Made by a program: the position numbers and the translations under genes
Notes under the pieces: generated by a model
What the model was told of the DNA's origin: nothing
The model's database searches: none
The model's input: the letters and a program-made list of their open reading frames with translations, nothing else
In this document: in pieces, positions 1 to 4,864 of the stretch
How positions within the stretch are numbered: position 1 is the first letter of the stretch
Layout: the number at the start of each line of letters is the position of its first letter
Assembly: GCA_947260045.1 (NCBI GenBank)
Contig: CAMYOP010000085.1
Location: 1-9,545 of the forward strand
Direction: 5' to 3'
DNA from: an uncultured Desulfobulbaceae bacterium
GTDB taxonomy: Bacteria > Desulfobacterota > Desulfobulbia > Desulfobulbales > Desulfobulbaceae
Length of the DNA: 9,545 bases

Positions 1-617
1 GTTATGATACCAGTTGCTTTACCATCTGCAAGAACCAGATCCATCATCTCACGGCGGGAAAAAATTTCCACCGTACCCAGGTTTACCTGACGCATAAGTG
101 CGCTATATGCTCCAAGCAGCAGCTGTTGACCGGTTTGGCCTCTTGCGTAAAAAGTCCTTGAAACCTGCGCACCGCCAAACGACCTGTTTGCAAGCGTGCC
201 GCCATATTCCCGAGCAAAGGGAATTCCCTGGGCAACACATTGATCAATTATTTTGTTGCTGATCTGGGCAAGCCTGTAAACATTTGCCTCTCTTGCACGA
301 AAATCGCCACCTTTTATGGTGTCATAGAACAAACGAAAAACAGAGTCGCCATCGTTCTGGTAATTTTTGGCTGCATTGATTCCACCCTGGGCAGCAATTG
401 AATGGGCGCGGCGGGGGCTGTCGTGAATTGTGATGGCTTTAACATTGTATCCCAGTTCTCCCAAGGTAGCAGCACAAGATGCTCCAGCCAGACCTGTACC
501 CACTACAATAACGCTGTATTTGCGACGATTCGCTGGATTAACCAGTTTGTTGTTGAAACAGCGATTGCTCCATTTGTCTGAAAGCGGGCCTTCGGGAATT
601 TTTGCTTCAAGCTGCAT
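1..617 (-). CDS. sdhA: Succinate dehydrogenase/fumarate reductase flavoprotein subunit, N-terminal part (runs off left edge)
   Basis: This is the catalytic FAD subunit that interconverts succinate and fumarate on the cytoplasmic face of the membrane complex. About 205 residues are visible; the rest lies beyond position 1. A Rossmann dinucleotide motif VVGTGLAG is seen at residues 38-45. Residues RAHSIAAQGGINAAK follow, in which His72 is the residue that carries covalent FAD in this family. The stretch from there through the REYGG and FGGAQVSRTFYARGQTGQQ segments is the hallmark of the type-B (Bacillus/Wolinella-like) enzymes. The start at 617 gives MQLEAKIPEGPL, which fits the usual beginning of these proteins. 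The start overlaps by 11 bases the end of the small VOC-like gene upstream, and only a weak purine-rich ribosome site precedes it. It is in an operon with sdhC; sdhB would be expected beyond the left edge. Sequence alone does not decide the physiological direction. Confidence 0.95.
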   Translation of the reverse strand, partial: MQLEAKIPEGPLSDKWSNRCFNNKLVNPANRRKYSVIVVGTGLAGASCAATLGELGYNVKAITIHDSPRRAHSIAAQGGINAAKNYQNDGDSVFRLFYDTIKGGDFRAREANVYRLAQISNKIIDQCVAQGIPFAREYGGTLANRSFGGAQVSRTFYARGQTGQQLLLGAYSALMRQVNLGTVEIFSRREMMDLVLADGKATGII

Positions 618-807
618 AATGTATTGTGTACTCTTCAGAAGATAAGGAAGTGGTTATTTCAATCAGGCTTGCATCTGGATCACGAAAATAAACAGCCATG
701 ATTGGTCCAGTTGCTCCGGATCGTTGAGTAGGGCCTTCGCAAAAATGAATGCTTTTTTTGATATCAGTCACTGTAAGAACATGGTGGTCAAGATTTTCTA
801 CATGCAT
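607..807 (-). pseudogene. VOC/glyoxalase-family protein with its middle deleted in frame
   Basis: This 66-residue reading frame begins MHVENLDHHVLTVTDI, a typical N-terminus of a VOC (glyoxalase I/bleomycin-resistance) protein. It then jumps directly to EGPTQRSGATGPIMAVYFRDPD and LIEI, the typical C-terminal quarter. Family members are about 120-130 residues, so roughly 60 central residues are missing, with the join near residues 22-24 (positions 736-745). The first metal-ligand region (His8/His9) and the last (Glu50) remain, but the central ligands are lost, so glyoxalase-type catalysis is unlikely. The deletion keeps the frame open. The start at 807 lies 4 bases beyond the sdhC stop, and the stop at 607-609 lies inside the sdhA start region, so the fragment is probably still translated as part of the sdhC-sdhA operon. 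It could instead be a minimal functional peptide. Identity as a VOC remnant is fairly sure; loss of function is inferred. Confidence 0.72.
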
Positions 808-811
808 AATG

Positions 812-1462
812 TCAGTGTAAATAAGTGCTGTTAATGACAAGAAGTACAAGGATCGCTCCAAAAATGGCGGAGATAACACCACAAGCTCCCCATGCAGATT
901 TTTTGATAAAACAATCGTATTTTGGATGGTTGAGGCCAAAGCTTTGAAAAAGTGACCAGAAACCATGGCTCAGATGAATTGCCAGCGCTGCAATACCAAT
1001 TCCATACAGGGCAAAATACAGTGGGGAACTTAAAGTATCCCCAACAATATCTGCAATGGGTCTCTTGTCACCAGTAAAATGAAAATTCATCAGGTGCAGG
1101 ACTACAAAGCAGAGGACAATAACCCCAGTGTAAATCATTGAGCGTGAACCTAAGGTTCGACCACCAGCATTATTTTGGACACAGTAACGAGAGTCCCTGG
1201 CTTTTAGATTTTGAAAATAGAGGATAATACCTGTGCTCACATGGACAAGAAATGTTGCTAACATGCAGAGTTCAGCAATTGGTATGAGAAAACCAAGAGA
1301 GTGCAGGTGTTCGGCATATGAAAGAAAAAGTTTTCTGCCAAAAAAAATAGTGGAGTTACCTGCAGAATGAACAAGCAGGAAAAGACCAAGAAAAAGGCCG
1401 GTGACGGCCATGAGGTATTTCTTGCCAAGAGAGGAGCTTAAGGTTCTGCTGAACCAGGACAT
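812..1462 (-). CDS. sdhC: Succinate dehydrogenase/fumarate reductase cytochrome b subunit (type B, diheme)
   Basis: A 216-residue membrane protein that anchors the flavoprotein and iron-sulfur subunits and passes electrons between the quinone pool and the complex through two b hemes. Five hydrophobic segments are visible, at about residues 15-36, 56-84, 108-130, 147-171 and 188-213, matching the five-helix single-subunit anchor of type-B enzymes. Candidate heme ligands are His32 (LLVHSAGN), His74 (FLVHVSTG), His123 (VLHLMNFH) and His163 or His166 (HLSHGFWSLFQSFG). The 42-residue spacing of the first two equals that of B. subtilis SdhC (28 and 70). The start is supported by AGGA at 1471-1474 on the minus strand, about 8 bases away. 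It is the first gene of the leftward operon, followed by the VOC remnant and sdhA. Palindromes in its leader suggest regulation. Confidence 0.93.
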   Translation of the reverse strand: MSWFSRTLSSSLGKKYLMAVTGLFLGLFLLVHSAGNSTIFFGRKLFLSYAEHLHSLGFLIPIAELCMLATFLVHVSTGIILYFQNLKARDSRYCVQNNAGGRTLGSRSMIYTGVIVLCFVVLHLMNFHFTGDKRPIADIVGDTLSSPLYFALYGIGIAALAIHLSHGFWSLFQSFGLNHPKYDCFIKKSAWGACGVISAIFGAILVLLVINSTYLH

Positions 1463-1474
1463 AATTATTTCCTA

Positions 1475-1487
1475 AAACACAGTGTTT
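1475..1487. promoter_or_regulatory. Short palindrome in the sdhC leader
   Basis: AAACAC and GTGTTT flank a single A, giving a perfect 6-1-6 inverted repeat directly upstream of the sdhC ribosome binding site (1471-1474). It could be an operator half-site pair or a small leader hairpin. No regulator can be named. Confidence 0.3.
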
Positions 1488-1488
1488 G

Positions 1489-1509
1489 GGAAATTGTATC
1501 GTAATTTCC
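1489..1509. promoter_or_regulatory. Operator-like 7-7-7 inverted repeat upstream of sdhC
   Basis: GGAAATT, a 7-base spacer and AATTTCC form a perfect inverted repeat 27-47 bases upstream of the sdhC start. On the minus strand a possible -10 element, TACAAT (1493-1498), falls inside it, preceded 18 bases upstream by a poor -35-like TTTAAT. A repressor bound here would cover that promoter. Symmetry is seen directly; function is inferred. Confidence 0.4.
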
Positions 1510-1562
1510 AATGCTTATTAAACGTACAGAGGGTGGCGGCTACTTTTCCCCCTCGCTGTTAC

Positions 1563-1580
1563 ATGCTAGTATACAAGCAT
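1563..1580. promoter_or_regulatory. Inverted repeat upstream of the radical SAM gene
   Basis: ATGCT and AGCAT face each other around AGTATACA, 35-52 bases before the radical SAM start, in the spacer between two divergent genes. It is a possible protein-binding site for either direction. Five-base arms are short, so chance occurrence is quite possible. Confidence 0.2.
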
Positions 1581-1614
1581 ACAAAGACTTTATTCAAGTC
1601 AGGACAAGAACTCA

Positions 1615-2583
1615 ATGATAAATAATAGAAAAAAGGCGAAATACCTTGGACTGCATGAGAAAGGAAAGCTTAGCAAACGTGTAGAGAAGGCTTTGCAGCT
1701 TTTAAATACCTGTACAGTATGTCCTCATCATTGCGGCGTCAATCGTATGGAGGGTGAACTAGGACTCTGCAGGGTGGGACGAAAGGCCAGAGTCTCTGGC
1801 TTTGGGCCTCACTTTGGTGAAGAGTCGCCTCTTGTCGGCCAAAACGGTTCTGGTACTATTTTTTTTGAAGGCTGTAACCTGCGCTGTGTTTTTTGTCAAA
1901 ATTATGAGATCAGTCATATTGATAAAGATGGCGATAAGGCACTTGAAGCCGCTGACAAGTCGCAACTGGCTCAGGTGATGCTGAACCTGCAGGAACAGGG
2001 ATGTCATAATATAAATTTTGTCACACCGTCCCATGTGGTTCCGCAAATACTGGAAGCCTTACCACTTGCCATCGAGCTGGGGCTTCATATTCCCCTTATT
2101 TATAATTCCAGTGCTTATGATTCAATAAACTCTCTAAAATTGCTGGATGGAGTTGTCGATATTTACATGCCGGATTGTAAATTCTGGTCAAATACACTCG
2201 CCAGGCAATATACCGCTGCAGAAAATTATCCTGAAGTGATGCAGGAAGTCCTTGGTGAAATGTATCAGCAGGTGGGAGACCTTGTCCTTGATGAGGAAGG
2301 AAAAGCGATTGCAGGACTTCTGGTAAGACATCTTGTCATGCCTGATCACCTGGAAGACACAGATGAAATTGTCAAATTTATTGCCGGGAGAGTATCTAAA
2401 GACACCTATGTAAATATGATGGATCAATATCATCCATGTTTTAAGGCAAGTAATTATGTTCCCATTAATAAAGAGTTAAAGCCTTCCGAGTTTGAAGAGG
2501 CCATGCATTTAGCTCGAAATGCTGGTTTACACCGTTTTGAACAACGTGACTGGCTGGCAATTTTGAAAAATTTAAAGCACTGA
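1615..2583 (+). CDS. Radical SAM protein of the PflX type (COG1313-like, PFL-activase-related)
   Basis: A 322-residue iron-sulfur enzyme expected to cleave S-adenosylmethionine and form a 5'-deoxyadenosyl radical; its substrate is unknown. The radical SAM cluster motif is EGCNLRCVFCQN, with Cys87, Cys91 and Cys94. A second cysteine set lies before it (Cys33, Cys36, Cys40, Cys52 in NTCTVCPHHCGVNR and LGLCRVG), typical of the PflX subfamily. The layout resembles pyruvate formate-lyase activating enzymes, but there is no adjacent glycyl-radical enzyme gene, so PFL activation should not be assumed. Length is close to that expected for the subfamily. AGGA at 1601-1604, 10 bases before ATG, supports the start. 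The gene appears to stand alone, diverging from sdhC, with a long non-coding stretch after it. Confidence 0.9.
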   Translation: MINNRKKAKYLGLHEKGKLSKRVEKALQLLNTCTVCPHHCGVNRMEGELGLCRVGRKARVSGFGPHFGEESPLVGQNGSGTIFFEGCNLRCVFCQNYEISHIDKDGDKALEAADKSQLAQVMLNLQEQGCHNINFVTPSHVVPQILEALPLAIELGLHIPLIYNSSAYDSINSLKLLDGVVDIYMPDCKFWSNTLARQYTAAENYPEVMQEVLGEMYQQVGDLVLDEEGKAIAGLLVRHLVMPDHLEDTDEIVKFIAGRVSKDTYVNMMDQYHPCFKASNYVPINKELKPSEFEEAMHLARNAGLHRFEQRDWLAILKNLKH

Positions 2584-2699
2584 GGATTTTGTTGAGTTTG
2601 TCGGATTACAAAACGGTTGATTTTATTCACTTGTAGAAAACCGGGTCCTTCGGTCCAGGTCATAGTTATTGGGCTATGCCGGATATTAATGAGTAACCT

Positions 2700-2715
2700 G
2701 TTCATTTTTTTGAAC
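2700..2715 (+). repeat. Small hairpin downstream of the radical SAM gene
   Basis: GTTCA and TGAAC flank six T's. A competing fold is possible: GTTC (2700-2703) and the T run can instead pair with the A run and GAAC at 2720-2731. It is not a standard terminator because the T run is in the loop. No other terminator for the radical SAM gene was found nearby. Confidence 0.3.
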
Positions 2716-2807
2716 GTCCAAAAAAACGAACCAGCGGTGTGGCTTCACCACATGGCGAAAAAACGACGCCCGTGCCATCTGGTCCTTCGGACTTCTCTGT
2801 GCTCCTC

Positions 2808-2872
2808 AAAGATGGAGGAATTTTGAAAACTCGCGTTGCTCAAACAGTTCAAAATTCTTTTTTTCCATCTTT
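2808..2872 (+). terminator. Long two-part stem-loop with T run; possible weak terminator
   Basis: GAATTTTGAA (2818-2827) is perfectly complementary to TTCAAAATTC (2848-2857), followed at once by seven T's (2858-2864). Outside this, AAAGATGGA (2808-2816) pairs perfectly with TCCATCTTT (2864-2872). The inner stem plus T run has the shape of a rightward intrinsic terminator, but it is AT-rich with a 20-base loop. The outer arm would then re-pair across the T run, which is unusual. It lies 225 bases past the radical SAM stop. It might instead be part of a structured RNA. Confidence 0.4.
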
Positions 2873-2964
2873 TGCGGTGCTCGACAAATGTCAATGGGTA
2901 AGTAAAACAAACTGACCACTTCAAGGGGTATACAAAGTCTGGTCCTTTGGGCCAGGATCTTTAC

Positions 2965-2982
2965 AGTGTTTTTTGAAACACT
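2965..2982. repeat. Perfect 7-bp hairpin
   Basis: AGTGTTT and AAACACT flank TTTG, just downstream of the imperfect stem CTGGTCC-TTT-GGGCCAG at 2939-2955. No T run follows the stem, so it is not an ordinary terminator. It lies 23 bases before the -35 box of the HMA promoter. Confidence 0.35.
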
Positions 2983-3004
2983 TAGTGAACAAGAATAATT
3001 TTTC

Positions 3005-3032
3005 TTGACTCTCCTTGGTAGTTTCCTATAAA
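3005..3032 (+). promoter_or_regulatory. Sigma70-type promoter for the HMA gene
   Basis: TTGACT (3005-3010) and TATAAA (3027-3032) are separated by 16 bases, close to the consensus promoter. Transcription would begin near 3039, giving a leader of about 70 bases before the ATG at 3109. A second perfect -10-like hexamer, TATAAT, lies at 3070-3075 but lacks a good -35 box. The matches are direct; activity is inferred. Confidence 0.6.
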
Positions 3033-3108
3033 AAAGCTCTTTATTATCCATCTTAGGATTAAATTTACCTATAATACAATTTTGAAATATAAATATGTGG
3101 GAAGGTTT

Positions 3109-3398
3109 ATGAAAAAACGAATTGTCTATGTCCTGGGGCTGGGCATATTATTACTATTTACTCATACTGCTCTCTATGCCAAGGAACAAGTCTCAACCCT
3201 GCTCGTCCCTAAGGTTACTTGCATGGCTTCGTCCAATTTATGAAACGTGTAGTGAAAGATATTGAAGGTGTGCGTCTTGTGAGTACCAATGAAATGTTGC
3301 ATGAAGTCACAGTTGTCTATGATAACCGCTCCACTCGAGAAAAGACTATTGTTAACAATTTGGAGGAAGCTGGCTTTGCTGTTGAAGATGAAAAATAA
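3109..3398 (+). pseudogene. Exported heavy-metal-associated (HMA) domain protein, frameshifted
   Basis: The first frame (3109-3243) encodes 44 residues. It has a signal peptide (MKKR, a hydrophobic run, then probable cleavage after ALYA near residue 24), then VSTLLVPKVTCM, and stops at TGA 3241-3243. The next frame continues directly as GFVQFMKRVVKDIEGVRLVSTNE, then VTVVYDN and LEEAGFAVEDEK, ending at TAA 3396-3398. Together they form one HMA/MerP-like copper-type binding domain of about 96 residues, broken by loss of one base near 3222-3226. This is exactly where a CxxC motif is expected: restoring a G gives CMGF, so the second cysteine codon also appears changed to Phe. The first fragment's stop and an ATG at 3240 overlap as ATGA, so a 52-residue cytoplasmic fragment could be made by reinitiation. 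Promoter and ribosome site (GGGAAGG) look intact, implying recent decay, or a sequencing error. Confidence 0.78.
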
Positions 3399-3497
3399 TT
3401 GAGCCTCAATGGAAACTATCGTGCTGCGAGAAATAAGCGGCTTTTGTTACGTTACGATGCCAACAGATGTTGCCCAGAGATAGAATAGATAAGAAAT

Positions 3498-3529
3498 AAA
3501 AAAGGAGCATTTTGTCATGCTCCTTTTTT
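3498..3529. terminator. Bidirectional intrinsic terminator
   Basis: GGAGCAT (3504-3510) and ATGCTCC (3517-3523) form a perfect stem around TTTGTC. An A run lies before it (3498-3503) and a T run after it (3524-3529). The structure works in both directions and sits between two convergent genes: about 100 bases after the HMA pseudogene and directly beyond the stop of the minus-strand cyclic-nucleotide-domain gene. Confidence 0.88.
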
Positions 3530-3530
3530 A

Positions 3531-4625
3531 TTAGTTTGCTTTGGTGTTGTGCTCGTCGACCCTTCTGAGCCCTTCCATTAAGAGTTTCATGAAATAACCA
3601 ATTTCAGGGACTTCAAAATCTTCAGGCGGCAGGCCGGGTGTAAATTTGAAGCGGCCTTCGTTTTCTCTCAGAACTTCATAAAAGGCTGGTTCACCCGACT
3701 TGTCACCATATTTTGCCTTAATCAACGCGCCATGGCGTATGGAAAAGCGAGCATTGCCTTTTGGTAATTGCGTGATGGTGAGAATGCCTGTTTTATTGTT
3801 GACATTTAAGGTCTGAAACAGGGCCTCTGGCGGTATTTCCTCAAGTTTGCCAATCATACCCGAAGCATAATCATCGGAGCGAATTTTATTTGAGTCAGTC
3901 AGCCTTTTGGCCATTAAGCGAGTGAAGTAAAGTTGCAGAGAAGGATATTTTTCCAGGATTTTTTTGAAATGCTTATGGTCAATATAGAGGATTTGAGTTG
4001 CTTCAGTCGCCTGGACAGTGGCCCCCACGTCCTCATCACATATAAGACTCATCTCGCCAAAGACTTCTCCTCGACCAAGAGACGATATCGCAATACCGGT
4101 ATCGTTGATAACCTCTACCTTGCCGGAAACGATAATATAGAAGTTTCCACCAGGATCACCTTTGCGGATAATAATAGAACTTTTGTCATACTTGATTAGC
4201 TTGAAAAACTGAACAACATCCTGCAGATTGTTTTTGTCTATATTTTTGAAAAAAGAAAAATTGGATAATAGGTGCATGATGGAGGCCAGTTGGTTGCTGC
4301 CATCATCAGGCTCATCTTCTTTGACGTACATGTCACGGGAATGTTCCAACCGGATAGAGCCTGTGCAGCCACTGCAACTTATCAAACAGTCAGGAATCTT
4401 ATCCGCCCGTTCATATTCAATGATAATTTTGGTGAGATCAGCGCTTAATATTTTGCAGCTCTCACGGTTAGCCGGGGCGTGTATGACTGTTGTGATGACA
4501 TGAGAATTATCATCACTGTTTTGCATGTCTATGGCAATGCCGGTAACCCCAAAGTTATCTCCATAACGAAAGAGCGGACAGTGTCTTGTTTCAATGATGC
4601 AAAAAACGACTTTGGGAAATCCCAT
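3531..4625 (-). CDS. Cyclic-nucleotide-binding-fold protein with Cys-rich N-terminus and C-terminal DUF4388 (PATAN) domain
   Basis: A 364-residue, probably cytoplasmic, signalling protein of three parts. Residues 1-95 hold six cysteines (9, 16, 57, 80, 84, 87), including CLISCSGC, suggesting a metal or iron-sulfur site or a redox sensor. Residues 119-240 form a cyclic-nucleotide-binding domain, with the IIRKGDPGGNFYIIVSGKVEV strand region and a phosphate-binding cassette RGEVFGEMSLICDEDVGATVQA at 185-206. The Arg that usually contacts the cyclic phosphate (as in RSA or RTA) is Val/Gly here, so cAMP or cGMP binding is doubtful. Residues 257-340 match DUF4388/PATAN, a domain found in bacterial signalling proteins. 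No DNA-binding helix-turn-helix is evident. The start at 4625 lacks a strong ribosome site; an in-frame TAG lies 15 codons upstream, which limits N-terminal extension. It is a single-gene unit ending at the bidirectional terminator. Confidence 0.82.
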   Translation of the reverse strand: MGFPKVVFCIIETRHCPLFRYGDNFGVTGIAIDMQNSDDNSHVITTVIHAPANRESCKILSADLTKIIIEYERADKIPDCLISCSGCTGSIRLEHSRDMYVKEDEPDDGSNQLASIMHLLSNFSFFKNIDKNNLQDVVQFFKLIKYDKSSIIIRKGDPGGNFYIIVSGKVEVINDTGIAISSLGRGEVFGEMSLICDEDVGATVQATEATQILYIDHKHFKKILEKYPSLQLYFTRLMAKRLTDSNKIRSDDYASGMIGKLEEIPPEALFQTLNVNNKTGILTITQLPKGNARFSIRHGALIKAKYGDKSGEPAFYEVLRENEGRFKFTPGLPPEDFEVPEIGYFMKLLMEGLRRVDEHNTKAN

Positions 4626-4776
4626 AAAATATATCCAATTAAAGCCTTCTGGCTTGAAGGTGGGTGGCTAAAGAAGTGTTGCTGTCGGGCTCATTGTAAA
4701 GGCGCTTCCTGTGTAAATGGTAATGAATTATTGCCTGAATTCGTCTATTATGGCTCCAATAAATTAATGCGGTGCA

Positions 4777-4787
4777 AGCAATTTGCT
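4777..4787. promoter_or_regulatory. Short palindrome in the divergent spacer upstream of the trp-linked operon
   Basis: AGCAA and TTGCT flank a single T, 78-88 bases before the start of the 542-residue gene. It might be an operator. The 239-base spacer (4626-4864) otherwise shows no clear promoter, leader peptide or attenuator. Confidence 0.2.
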
Positions 4788-4864
4788 ACTCTTTCAGGGT
4801 ATACGAAGTTATGCTCGCATGTCAATGTTTCGATGTCCACAACTAACTATTTTGAGACAAGATA

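Larger units (their letters stand above)
2584..3108. other. 525-base non-coding region rich in inverted repeats
   Basis: No reading frame here has a recognisable product or a good ribosome site. Many short hairpins are visible. GTTCA/TGAAC lies at 2700-2715 around six T's. Three related GGTCC-TTC/TTT-GG units lie near 2643-2656, 2781-2792 and 2940-2954. A large two-part stem occupies 2808-2872. AGTGTTT/AAACACT lies at 2965-2982. The right end carries a promoter for the next gene. It could be a structured RNA, a decayed repeat element or a decayed gene; sequence alone does not settle which. Confidence 0.5.

Noticed and set aside
2454..2826. Short frames on both strands after the radical SAM gene
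   Set aside because: One overlaps the radical SAM coding sequence antisense, and both lie across hairpin repeats with no family resemblance.
2806..3051. A minus-strand frame of 81 codons in the non-coding region
   Set aside because: No plausible ribosome site, no recognisable motif, and its end is built from the large inverted repeat at 2808-2872.
3070..3075. TATAAT as the main promoter -10 of the HMA gene
   Set aside because: No acceptable -35 box at the right distance; the pair at 3005-3032 is better supported.
4626..4864. Possible trp leader peptide or attenuator upstream of the operon
   Set aside because: No short frame with tandem Trp codons followed by a terminator-type hairpin was found.
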